Part shown: positions 52,856-60,706 of the stretch, one piece after another
How the letters are laid out: every line of letters starts with the position of its first letter
Numbering within the stretch: position 1 is the first letter of the stretch
NCBI RefSeq assembly: GCF_000717345.1
Contig: NZ_JNZA01000009.1
Coordinates: forward strand, 132,183 to 196,182
Origin: Streptomyces lydicus
GTDB lineage: Bacteria; Actinomycetota; Actinomycetes; Streptomycetales; Streptomycetaceae
Length of the DNA stretch: 64,000 bases
Reading direction: 5' to 3'
Notes under the pieces: generated by a model
What the model saw: only the letters and a program-made list of their open reading frames with translations
Databases searched by the model: none
Told to the model about the DNA's origin: nothing
Position numbers and translations under genes: made by a program

Positions 52856-52892
52856 CGAGCGGGTTTCTGACGGACAGTCAGAAACCCGCTCG
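52856..52892 (+). terminator. Strong terminator after the secreted protein gene
   Basis: A perfect 16-base stem (52856-52871 with 52877-52892), a five-base loop and a T-containing tail. The rest of the 414-base gap 52741-53154 holds no supported gene. Confidence 0.88.
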
Positions 52893-53154
52893 TTCGTGTG
52901 TGCGCGCGCGGTCGCGGTTGCCCGCCCGGCAACGCCGCCGCGCACCGCACGCACGGCCCTCAGAAGGGGAGGCCGCCCGCCGTGCACCTCGCCCCCACCG
53001 CGTGCCAGGAGCATCCGCACGCTGAACTCGGCTCGTGCGCCCGGTTGTTGTTACTGCCTTACGGGCCGGCGGCCCGGGGGCCCGCGGAACGGCGGACGGT
53101 GTCGTGCCGGATCGGCGGTCCGGTCGCGTCGGGCACAGGGAGGGGGCGGTGGAG

Positions 53155-54222
53155 GTGAGCGCCTCGAACGATCCGGCCCGTCCGAATGAACCGGGCCGTC
53201 CGAACGATCCGGCCCGTCCGAAAGAACCGGGCCATCGGAAGGTTCCGGACCGTCCGCGAGTTCCGGACCGTCCGCGAGTTCCGGCCCGTCCGCGAGTTCC
53301 GGCCCGTCCCGCCGAAGAAGCCCCGCCGTCCGATCTCACCGCGCGCCTGAAGGCGTACGAGGGCCGGCCCGCCGCCACCGCCGGGGTGGGCAAGGACCCG
53401 GTCAACGCGGCGATGATCAGGCACTGGTGCGAGGTGATGGGCGATGCCTGCCCCGCGTACTCCGGGCCCGATGCGATCGCGCCGCCGGCCATGCTCCAGG
53501 TCTGGACGATGGGCGGGCTCTCGGGGCACACGGACCGCTCGGCGGCGTACGAGGAGCTGTTCGGGCTGCTCGACGGCGCCGGGTTCACCTCGGTCGTCGC
53601 GACCGACTGCGAGCAGGAGTATCTGCGGCCGCTGCGCCCCGGCGAGCGGATCACCTTCGACGCGGTGATCGAGTCGGTCTCGGAGCGCAAGACCACCAAG
53701 CTGGGGGCCGGGCACTTCGTCACGACCCGGATGGACGTCCGGGCGGACGGCGAACTCGCGGGCACCCACCGCTTCCGGATCCTCAAGTACGCCCCGGCGC
53801 GGACCGAGCCGAAGGCCGCACGTCCGCGGCCGGTGATCAACCGGGACAACGCCGGGTTCTGGGAAGGCGTCCGGCAGCACCGGCTGCTGATCCAGCGGTG
53901 CGACGGCTGCGGAACGCCGCGCTTCCCCTGGCTGCCCGGCTGCCACGCGTGCGGCTCTCCCGATTGGACCGCCGTCGAGGCGAGCGGCACCGGGACGGTC
54001 CACTCGTACGTGGTGATGCACCACCCGCCCTTCCCGGCCTTCGACCCGCCGTACGCGGTGGGGCTGATCGAGCTGGCGGAGGGGGTGCGGATGGTCAGCA
54101 ACGTCATCGGCGTGCCGCACGACAAGGTGCGGATCGGGATGGCGGTGCGGCTGGAGTTCCTGCGCGTCGACGCGGAGTTGGAGCTGCCGGTGTTCCGCGC
54201 GGTCGAGGACGGTGCGGTGTGA
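53155..54222 (+). CDS. MaoC-like hydratase / DUF35 zinc-ribbon OB fusion (ChsH2-like)
   Basis: The protein has 355 residues. Residues 6-53 are eight hexapeptide repeats. Residues about 60-225 are a MaoC-type hot-dog domain (RHWCEVMGDACPAYSG, PPAMLQVWTMGG). Residues about 225-345 are a DUF35 domain with a four-Cys zinc ribbon (RCDGCGTPRFPWLPGCHACGS) and OB fold. This is the layout of mycobacterial ChsH2, which with ChsH1 hydrates the enoyl-CoA of the steroid side chain and holds the aldolase Ltp2. GTG 53155 follows AGGGGG. A MaoC gene and an Ltp2-like gene follow. Confidence 0.88.
   Translation: MSASNDPARPNEPGRPNDPARPKEPGHRKVPDRPRVPDRPRVPARPRVPARPAEEAPPSDLTARLKAYEGRPAATAGVGKDPVNAAMIRHWCEVMGDACPAYSGPDAIAPPAMLQVWTMGGLSGHTDRSAAYEELFGLLDGAGFTSVVATDCEQEYLRPLRPGERITFDAVIESVSERKTTKLGAGHFVTTRMDVRADGELAGTHRFRILKYAPARTEPKAARPRPVINRDNAGFWEGVRQHRLLIQRCDGCGTPRFPWLPGCHACGSPDWTAVEASGTGTVHSYVVMHHPPFPAFDPPYAVGLIELAEGVRMVSNVIGVPHDKVRIGMAVRLEFLRVDAELELPVFRAVEDGAV
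53170..53313. repeat. 18-bp repeat, 8 copies, encoding hexapeptides
   Basis: Units encode DPARPN, EPGRPN, DPARPK, EPGHRK, VPDRPR, VPDRPR, VPARPR and VPARPA. Later copies are nearly identical in DNA, which suggests recent expansion. Confidence 0.92.
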
Positions 54223-54284
54223 GGGGGCGGGCCCCATGGAGGGAGAGGCAGGCGGGCCTGATGGCCGGCGGACACGCAAGGAGG

Positions 54285-54443
54285 ACCGGGGATGCGAGGG
54301 CCGGGGATGACGGGGGCCGGGGATGCAAGGGCCGGGGATGACAGGGCCGGGGATGACAGGGGCCGGGGATGACGGGACCAGGGATAACGGGGCCGGGTGT
54401 GGAGGGACCGAACGTCGGGGGCCCGGGTATCGGGGGGCCGGGT
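54285..54443. repeat. 15-17-bp tandem repeat across the MaoC start
   Basis: About ten degenerate copies of GCCGGGGATGACAGG-type units run from the spacer into the first 25 codons of the MaoC gene, where they encode TGPGI/TGPGV/GGPGI pentapeptides. Several copies carry GATGAC and thus potential ATG codons. Confidence 0.9.
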
Positions 54444-54836
54444 GTGAAGGCCGGTGACGAGCTGCCGCCTCTGGAGATCCCCCTCACCCGCACCCTGATC
54501 GTCGCCGGCGCCCTCGCCTCCCGCGACTACCAGGACGTGCACCACGACGCCGAGGCGGCCAGGGAGAAGGGCTCCCCGGACATCTTCATGAACATCCTCA
54601 CCACCAACGGGCTGGTCGGCCGCTACCTCACCGATCACTTCGGGCCGCGCTGCACCCTGCGCACCATCGCCATCCGTCTCGGCGCCCCCAACTACCCGGG
54701 GGACACCATGACGTTGCGGGGCACCGTCACCGAGGTGGCCGGCGGCACCGCGACGGTGCGGATCGTGGGGACGAACCGGCTCGGCAACCACGTCACCGGC
54801 ACCGTCACCCTGAACCTCCCGGAGGGCGCGCCATGA
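54369..54836 (+). CDS. MaoC-like hydratase (ChsH1-like)
   Basis: The protein has 155 residues. Residues 1-26 come from the repeat; the hot-dog domain begins at VKAGDELPPLEIPLTRTLIVAGALASRDYQDVHHD, where D..H (DVHHD) matches the hydratase catalytic Asp/His pair, and continues with NILTTNGLVGRYLTDHFG. ATG 54369 is the first start after an in-frame stop at 54354, but GTG 54441 would give a conventional length. It probably heterodimerises with the preceding MaoC/DUF35 protein. Its stop overlaps the thiolase start (ATGA). Confidence 0.87.
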   Translation: MTGPGITGPGVEGPNVGGPGIGGPGVKAGDELPPLEIPLTRTLIVAGALASRDYQDVHHDAEAAREKGSPDIFMNILTTNGLVGRYLTDHFGPRCTLRTIAIRLGAPNYPGDTMTLRGTVTEVAGGTATVRIVGTNRLGNHVTGTVTLNLPEGAP

Positions 54837-55999
54837 GCCTGCACCGCCGCGACACGCTCTCCGGCCGGGCCGCCCTCGCCGGCATCGGCGCGACCGAGTT
54901 CTCCAAGGACTCCGGACGCAGCGAACTCAAGCTCGCCGTCGAGGCCGTGCACCACGCGCTCGACGACGCCGGGCTGACCCCGTCCGACGTCGACGGCCTG
55001 GTCACCTTCACCATGGACACCACCCCCGAGATCACCCTCGCGCAGGCCGCGGGAATCGGTGAACTGACCTTCTTCTCCCGGGTCCACTACGGGGGCGGCG
55101 CGGCCTGCGCGACCGTCCAGCAGGCGGCCCTCGCCGTCGCCACCGGCCTCGCGGACGTGGTCGTCTGTTACCGCGCCTTCAACGAGCGCTCCGGCCGTCG
55201 CTTCGGCTCCGGGGTCCAGCAGCGCGAGCCGTCCGCGGAGGGCGCGGCGCTCGGCTGGGTGCTCCCCTTCGGCCTGCTCACCCCCGCCTCCTGGGTCGCC
55301 ATGGCCGCTCAGCGCTACCTCCACACCTACGGGCTGACCCCTGACGCCTTCGGGCCCGTCGCGGTCACCGGCCGCCGGCACGCCGCCCGCAACCCGGCCG
55401 CGTATTTCCACGGCCGGCCGATCACCCTCGCCGACCACGCGGCCTCCCGGTGGATCGTCGAGCCGCTGCGCCTGCTCGACTGCTGTCAGGAGACCGACGG
55501 CGGGCAGGCGCTCGTGGTCACCTCGCCGGAGCGCGCCCGCGACCTGCGCCATCCGCCGGCGCTCGTCGTCGCCGCCGCGCAGGGCGCCGGCCGCGCCCAG
55601 GAGCAGATGACCAGCTTCTACCGCGACGAGCTGACCGGCCTTCCCGAGATGAACGTGGTCGCCCGCCAGCTCTGGCGCACCGCCGCCCTCAGGCCGGCGG
55701 AGATCGATGTGGCCATCCTCTACGACCACTTCACGCCCTTCGTACTGATGCAGCTGGAGGAGTTCGGCTTCTGCGCCCCCGGTGAGGCCGCCGATTTCGT
55801 GGCCGCGGACACCCTCCCGCTCAACACCCATGGCGGCCAGCTCGGCGAGGCGTACCTGCACGGCATGAACGGCATCGCCGAGGCCGTCCGCCAACTGCGC
55901 GGCACGTCCGTGAACCAGGTGCCGGGTGCGGCCAGGGTGCTGGTCACGGCCGGTACGGGAGTGCCGACATCGGGGCTGGTGCTGGGGGCGGACGGCTGA
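54833..55999 (+). CDS. Thiolase-fold lipid-transfer protein / retro-aldolase (Ltp2-like)
   Basis: The protein has 388 residues, a full-length non-decarboxylating thiolase fold lacking the usual nucleophilic Cys (TFFSRVHYGGGAACATVQQA in that region). Two Tyr conserved in Ltp2-type aldolases are visible: Tyr297 in AILYDHFTPF and Tyr341 in GGQLGEAYLHGMNG. In mycobacteria and Thermomonospora such enzymes, bound to the DUF35 domain of ChsH2, cleave the C17 side chain of sterols. ATG 54833 overlaps the MaoC stop by four bases. The true substrate here may be another branched acyl-CoA. Confidence 0.88.
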   Translation: MSLHRRDTLSGRAALAGIGATEFSKDSGRSELKLAVEAVHHALDDAGLTPSDVDGLVTFTMDTTPEITLAQAAGIGELTFFSRVHYGGGAACATVQQAALAVATGLADVVVCYRAFNERSGRRFGSGVQQREPSAEGAALGWVLPFGLLTPASWVAMAAQRYLHTYGLTPDAFGPVAVTGRRHAARNPAAYFHGRPITLADHAASRWIVEPLRLLDCCQETDGGQALVVTSPERARDLRHPPALVVAAAQGAGRAQEQMTSFYRDELTGLPEMNVVARQLWRTAALRPAEIDVAILYDHFTPFVLMQLEEFGFCAPGEAADFVAADTLPLNTHGGQLGEAYLHGMNGIAEAVRQLRGTSVNQVPGAARVLVTAGTGVPTSGLVLGADG

Positions 56000-56261
56000 G
56001 GGGGCTGGTGGGGGAGAGGCGCAGCGGGCGGGTGAGAAGCGCCGCGGTGCGCGGCCGGCCCGTGGCGGTGCCGGTGCGACCGCCGCGGGCGCCGGTGTGG
56101 CGGCCCCAGGGGGTGCGCCCGCACTGCCCTGAGGGGTGCTCCTCCCCGCCCCTCCCCCCAAAGGAGGTGGGGCCTGCCCCAGCCGTACAACTTGAGGGGG
56201 AGGGCGCTTCGGCACCTTGGGCCGATCCCCGCTACCCACCCACGCTTCTAGCGTGGAGCGC

Positions 56262-56795
56262 ATGACCACGCCAGTGTGCACAGGCGCTTCGACCGCCGCC
56301 GTGTTCCCCTCGTTCTCCTCCTATGTACGGGCCCGGGGACCGGTTCTGCTGCGCGCGGCGCGGTCGCTGTCCGCCAACCCCAACGACGCCGAGGACCTCC
56401 TCCAGACGGCGCTGACCAAGACCTTCGTGGCCTGGGAACGCATCGAGGACCACCGCGCCCTGGACGGCTACGTCCGCCGCGCGTTGATCAACACCCGCAC
56501 CTCCCAGTGGCGCAAGCGCAAGGTTGAGGAGTTCGCCGTCGACGAGCTCCCCGAGCCGGACCCGCTGCCCGCACCCGACCCGGCCGAGCTGGCGGGGCTG
56601 CGTGACGCGATGTGGCGCGCGGTGCTGCGGCTGCCCGCCCGCCAGCGGGCGATGGTCGTCCTCAGGTACTACGAGGACCTCAGCGAGGCCCAGACCGCCG
56701 AGGTCATGGAGGTCTCGATCGGCACGGTCAAGAGCGCCGTCTCACGCGCCCTCGCCAAGCTCCGGGAGGACCCCGAGCTCGCCATGATCGCGTAA
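56262..56795 (+). CDS. ECF sigma factor, SigE-family type
   Basis: The protein has 177 residues. Region 2 is LLRAARSLSANPNDAEDLLQTALTKTFVAWERI, and region 4 is LPARQRAMVVLRYYEDLSEAQTAEVMEVSIGTVKSAVSRAL. An acidic Pro-rich linker joins them. No anti-sigma gene is adjacent. ATG 56262 has a GGAG site three bases upstream and TAGCGT eight to thirteen bases upstream, so both a leadered and a leaderless reading are possible. Confidence 0.93.
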   Translation: MTTPVCTGASTAAVFPSFSSYVRARGPVLLRAARSLSANPNDAEDLLQTALTKTFVAWERIEDHRALDGYVRRALINTRTSQWRKRKVEEFAVDELPEPDPLPAPDPAELAGLRDAMWRAVLRLPARQRAMVVLRYYEDLSEAQTAEVMEVSIGTVKSAVSRALAKLREDPELAMIA

Positions 56796-56928
56796 GCCGC
56801 GGGCAACGGGCCGGGGGCCGCACCCCGCCCGCCGGTCAAGAGCGGCGTCTCGGGCGGATGCGCGGGCCATTCCGGCCACCGGGTCGCGCGCGGGCCCGGC
56901 GGCGGACGCCCGACGGTACACAGAGGCC

Positions 56929-57813
56929 ATGGACCTGGGACGCATAGGTATCTGGAGCCGGGCCTTCGCGCACGGCGACCGTGGCCGGGCGAGGGAAGCC
57001 GCCGCCGAACTGGAGGAGCTGGGATACGGGACGCTGTGGCTCGGCGGCAGTCCCGGGCTCAACCCCCGTGGTGACCTCGTCACGACGGCCGCGCTGCTGG
57101 CGGCGACCGACCGCACGGTCGTGGCTCCGGCATGCGTGTCGATCTGGCACCAGCCGGCGTCCGAACTCGCCGCGACGTACCACGCCCTGCCCGCGGACCA
57201 CCGCGCGCGCCTGCTCCTCGGCCTCGGCGTGAGCCACCCGCAGTTCGAGCAGCGCTACCAGCGGCCCTATACGGCGCTACGCGGCTATCTCGACGCGCTG
57301 GACGGCTCAACTCACCCGCTGCCGAAGGACGTTCGGTTCCTCGGCGCTCACGGGCCGCACATGACCCGGCTCGCCGCCGCGCGCTGTGCCGGCGTCCACC
57401 CCCACCTCACGGTCCCCGCCCACACCGCCGCCGCCCGCACGTTGCTCGGCAACGGCCCGCTGCTGGCGCCCTCGGTGTCGGTGGTGCGCGCGGCGAGCCC
57501 GTCGGAGGCCAGGACGCGGGCCCGCGCGGCTCTCGCGCCCTATCTGGCGCAGCCGAACTACGCCAACAGCTGGCTGCGGTGCGGCTTCAGCGCGGACGAC
57601 CTGTCGGCGCGCGGCAGCGACCGCCTCATCGACGCGCTCTTCACCTGGGGCACCCCGGAGCGGGTCGGCGAACGGGCCGCCGCCCGGATCGCCGAACACC
57701 TCGCCGCGGGTGCCGACCACGTGGCGGTCCAGGTCGTCACCGACGAACTCCACGCCTTCCCGCTGACCGAGTGGCGCGCTCTGGCCGCGGAGCTGCTTAC
57801 CAGCCGGGCGTAG
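56929..57813 (+). CDS. LLM-class F420-dependent oxidoreductase
   Basis: The protein has 294 residues. The bacterial-luciferase-like barrel opens with GRIGIWSRAFAHGDRG and EELGYGTLWLGGSPG, and contains LLLGLGVSHPQFEQRYQRPY and VRFLGAHGPHMTRLAAARCAGVHPHL; this matches the actinobacterial subfamily with probable F420 use. The reaction is not known. An AGAGG site precedes ATG 56929. It converges with the patatin-like gene. Confidence 0.9.
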   Translation: MDLGRIGIWSRAFAHGDRGRAREAAAELEELGYGTLWLGGSPGLNPRGDLVTTAALLAATDRTVVAPACVSIWHQPASELAATYHALPADHRARLLLGLGVSHPQFEQRYQRPYTALRGYLDALDGSTHPLPKDVRFLGAHGPHMTRLAAARCAGVHPHLTVPAHTAAARTLLGNGPLLAPSVSVVRAASPSEARTRARAALAPYLAQPNYANSWLRCGFSADDLSARGSDRLIDALFTWGTPERVGERAAARIAEHLAAGADHVAVQVVTDELHAFPLTEWRALAAELLTSRA

Positions 57814-57859
57814 CCGGGGAGCCGCTCTCCCGTCGGACGGGGTACCGAACGCCGCGCGG

Positions 57860-58753
57860 TCAGGGGCGCGTCGGCCGTGCCGTAGCTCCGGGCTGCGTCG
57901 CCCAGGGGCGCAACTGCTCGACGACATCGGCGGCTTGGTGAAGGCCCGCGCGGAAGGCCGGTTCGCGGGCAGCCGGGTCATTGAGGTCGGAGCCGAAGAC
58001 GCGCACCGAGGCCGGGTCCGGGACGAGGGTCACCACGGTGTCCGTTCCCGCGACCGACGGCTCCGTGCCGAGTGGCTCCGCGCCGAGCGGCTCCCGCGGG
58101 TGCGCCATCGGGTCGACGACGAGAAGGGCGCGGCATCCACGGGCGAGGTCGGCATTGGTGCCCGACCGCAGCGCACCGTCCATGTACCGGCGGCCCTGGA
58201 CGGTGACCGGGGGCGCCACCCCGGGGAACGCGCTGCTCGCCGCCACCGCCTGCGTCAGTGGCACACCGCTGGAACGGTCCCAGACCACCGGTTCGCCGGT
58301 GGCGGCGTCCACCGCCGTGATCAGGAGCCGACGGTCCGGCCAGGTGTCGGTGCCGATCAGGGCCCGCCGCACGGTGAGCAGCGCCTGTTCCGCCTCGGGA
58401 TCGGCACTGTCGAGCGCGAGCCGTCCCACCCGGCGCCTGGCCTCAGCGGGTTCCAGGCCGGGGTCGCCGAGGACGGCGAACACCTCGCCCATGAGCCGGG
58501 CGTCCGGGCGCGGCCGGGGGCCCGCGACAGGGGCGGGAGCCGCGAACCGTTCGAGGTCCTGGCCACTGCTGAGCGCGGCGGCGACGATCGCGCCGGCCGA
58601 GGTGCCCACGGTCAGTTCGGCCTCGCCCAGGTCCACGCCCTCGCGACGCAGCCCGTGGGCCAGCCCGGCCATCCAGGCCGTCCCGAGGAGCCCTCCCGGG
58701 CCCAGGACGAGTGCGCGGTCGCGGGCGGGGTCGGGGGTGGGGGCGAGGTACAC
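57860..58753 (-). CDS. Patatin-like phospholipase
   Basis: The protein has 297 residues. The oxyanion loop is LVLGPGGLLGTAW, the nucleophile elbow GTSAG (Ser at about residue 52) and the catalytic Asp in RYMDGALRSG complete the Ser-Asp dyad. It should hydrolyse acyl lipids; no signal peptide. The GTG at 58753 gives a typical length but lacks a ribosome site, so the start is uncertain. It is divergent from a ribbon-helix-helix gene, and TGGYGCCA-type boxes fill the space between. Confidence 0.88.
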   Translation of the reverse strand: MYLAPTPDPARDRALVLGPGGLLGTAWMAGLAHGLRREGVDLGEAELTVGTSAGAIVAAALSSGQDLERFAAPAPVAGPRPRPDARLMGEVFAVLGDPGLEPAEARRRVGRLALDSADPEAEQALLTVRRALIGTDTWPDRRLLITAVDAATGEPVVWDRSSGVPLTQAVAASSAFPGVAPPVTVQGRRYMDGALRSGTNADLARGCRALLVVDPMAHPREPLGAEPLGTEPSVAGTDTVVTLVPDPASVRVFGSDLNDPAAREPAFRAGLHQAADVVEQLRPWATQPGATARPTRP

Positions 58754-58822
58754 CGTGCACTGCGGGCAGGTGTGGGTCTTCCTGCGACGGACTCGTGCCC
58801 TCCGCTGTGACGCGCGGCCGGG

Positions 58823-58973
58823 TGGCGCCGCGGTGGTGGCATGCTGAGGTGTCGGAATTTCCCACCATGGTGCCGCCTCTGACCTGCAGGTTCCTCGCCG
58901 TGGCGCCATGAGTGCACCACTCGCGCGCCGTTCATGCTTGCGATGGCGCCATGGTGGTGCCATGATGGCGTCA
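58823..58973. promoter_or_regulatory. Array of TGGYGCCA-type boxes with 11-bp phasing
   Basis: Boxes: TGGCGCCG 58823, TGGTGGCA 58834, TGGTGCCG 58868, TGGCGCCA 58901, TGGCGCCA 58944, TGGTGCCA 58955, TGGCGTCA 58966. Within the two tight groups the spacing is exactly 11 bases, and 58868-58901 is 33. The last box ends on the A of the ATG at 58973. The array is a strong candidate operator for the adjacent ribbon-helix-helix protein. Confidence 0.7.
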
Positions 58974-59509
58974 TGGACCTCACGCCGTACGTCGACAATC
59001 TCCGGCACGAGCTTGCGGTCGCCGCCGATGCTGGCGGGGACGAAGCCCGTGCGCTGGCCGAACGCCTCACCACACCCCTTGAGTCGGCCGCCCGGCTCAC
59101 CCTGCTCAACGCACTCTCCGCCGCCATGGGCGAGGTCACCCGCGACCTGGCGCCGGGCTCGGTCGATGTACGGCTGCGCGGGCTCGACCCCGAGTTCGTG
59201 GTGAGCATGCCGCCGAGCGCGGAGCCGTACGAAACGGTCGAGGAGCTGGGGAGCACGGCCGGTGTGGCGGCGCACCCGGCGCCGGTTCCCGCGGAGGCGG
59301 ACGAGGGCGGCACCGCGCGGATCAACTTCCGCCTCCCGGCCCACCTCAAGGCCCGGGTCGAGGACGCCGCGGGGCGGGAGGGCCTCTCGGCGAACGCCTG
59401 GCTCGTACGGGCCGTGGCCACCGCCCTGGAACGGGGCGAGCGCGTCAGCCGGCCCTCCGCCCCCAACCGCCACCGGGGCCAGCAGGGCTTCACGGGCTGG
59501 GTCCGCTAG
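58973..59509 (+). CDS. HicB-like ribbon-helix-helix DNA-binding protein
   Basis: The protein has 178 residues. Residues 1-85 form a helical then beta N-terminal domain (LTPYVDNLRHELAVAADAGGDEARAL, VDVRLRGLDPEFVVSMPP). Residues about 112-155 are a ribbon-helix-helix: ARINFRLPAHLKARVEDAAGREGLSANAWLVRAVATAL. Homologues are often labelled HicB-family antitoxins but no HicA toxin is adjacent. ATG 58973 lies inside the box array without a ribosome site, so translation is probably leaderless and self-repressed. DUF4097 and ABC genes follow. Confidence 0.87.
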   Translation: MDLTPYVDNLRHELAVAADAGGDEARALAERLTTPLESAARLTLLNALSAAMGEVTRDLAPGSVDVRLRGLDPEFVVSMPPSAEPYETVEELGSTAGVAAHPAPVPAEADEGGTARINFRLPAHLKARVEDAAGREGLSANAWLVRAVATALERGERVSRPSAPNRHRGQQGFTGWVR

Positions 59510-59551
59510 AACCCGAGACGGGCCTGCCCCCAGGGCCTCCCCGACACGCTC

Positions 59552-59624
59552 CCACCGCACACCGCACACCGCAGACCGCATCCACCGAACCGACCGCACG
59601 CCGCACCCACCGAACCGACCGCAC
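59552..59624. repeat. Direct repeats in spacer before DUF4097 gene
   Basis: CACCGCACACCGCA-type units run from 59552, followed by an exact 18-base repeat (CCACCGAACCGACCGCAC) at 59582-59599 and 59607-59624. No gene is present. Confidence 0.85.
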
Positions 59625-59672
59625 CCGCTGACCAGCGGAAACGCAGACCACAGTCAAGAGGACGGCACAGCC

Positions 59673-60509
59673 ATGCCTGGATACGACACTCCTGAACCCA
59701 TCTCCGTCACCCTCGAATTCGACGTCGGCTCCGCCCGGATCACCGCGAGCAAGCGCACGGACACCGTCGTCGAGGTGGTGCCGAGCAACACCGCGGAGGA
59801 CGCCGATGTGCGGGTCGCGCAGCAGACCAAGGTCTCGCTGTCCAACGGCCAGTTGGTGGTCAAGGGTCCCAAGAAGCGTTCGCTGTTCGGCAGGAACGGC
59901 TCGATCGACGTGAGCATCGAGCTGCCGGCCGGCTCCGATGTCCAGGTCACCACACCCGTGGCCGACATCGTCTGCGAAGGCCGCCTCGGGAACTGCAGGA
60001 TCAAGACCTCCGTCGGCGGCATCCAGGTCGAGGAAGCCGCAACGGTGAACGTACGGACCGACCACGGCGGCATCAGCGTGGACCGCATCACCGGGGACGC
60101 CGAGGTCGCGGGGATGGGCCGGATCGACATCGGCGAGATCGCAGGCACGGCGGTGGTCAAGAACGGCAACGGCGAGAGCGTGATCGGCGAGGTGCACGGC
60201 GACCTGCGGGCCAAATCCGCCAACGGCCTGATCTCCGTCGGCGTCGCCCACGCCGGAGTCGACGCCCGGTCCGCCAACGGCACCCTCCGGGTCGGCGAGG
60301 TCGCCCGCGGCCAGGTCGTGCTGGAGGCGGCCGCCGGCGACATCGAGGTCGGCATCCGTCGGTCCACCGCCGCCTGGCTCGACGTGAACACCCGTCTCGG
60401 CGGCGTGCGCAACGAACTCGGCGCCGCCGAAGGCCCCGACGCGTCCGACGAAACCGTCGAGGTGCGGGCCCGTACCGCGCTCGGCGACATCGTCATCCGC
60501 CGCGCCTGA
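59673..60509 (+). CDS. DUF4097 beta-helix-like protein
   Basis: The protein has 278 residues built of short beta repeats with alternating Gly/Val (VGGIQVEEAATVNVRTDHGG, SANGLISVGVAHAGVDARSANGTLRVGEV), typical of the DUF4097 right-handed beta-helix-like fold. No signal peptide or span. The family is common beside ABC exporters and HicB-like genes in Streptomyces, as here; a scaffold or adhesin-like role is speculative. AAGAGG lies upstream of ATG 59673. Confidence 0.87.
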   Translation: MPGYDTPEPISVTLEFDVGSARITASKRTDTVVEVVPSNTAEDADVRVAQQTKVSLSNGQLVVKGPKKRSLFGRNGSIDVSIELPAGSDVQVTTPVADIVCEGRLGNCRIKTSVGGIQVEEAATVNVRTDHGGISVDRITGDAEVAGMGRIDIGEIAGTAVVKNGNGESVIGEVHGDLRAKSANGLISVGVAHAGVDARSANGTLRVGEVARGQVVLEAAAGDIEVGIRRSTAAWLDVNTRLGGVRNELGAAEGPDASDETVEVRARTALGDIVIRRA

Positions 60510-60554
60510 CCTCGCGGAGACACCCACCGCTGACCTCGTGGAGACACCCACCGC
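60507..60554. repeat. 24-bp tandem duplication spanning the DUF4097 stop
   Basis: Two copies (60507-60530 and 60531-60554) with one mismatch; the first contains the TGA stop of the DUF4097 gene. Confidence 0.93.
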
Positions 60555-60706
60555 GCGGCTGCCGTCGAGGCACCGCGCCCCGCATCGCACAGAGAACGCA
60601 CCGACCCACAGATGCCGCAGCTCAGCCCCACCAGAACCGCACCGCCCCGCACCGCAAAGGCACCACGTGACATGGCCATCCACACCTTAGGGGGGACCTT
60701 TCCGCC

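Noticed and set aside
58973..59509. Classical HicAB toxin-antitoxin pair
   Set aside because: No HicA-like double-stranded RNA-binding toxin is encoded on either side; only the ribbon-helix-helix half is present.
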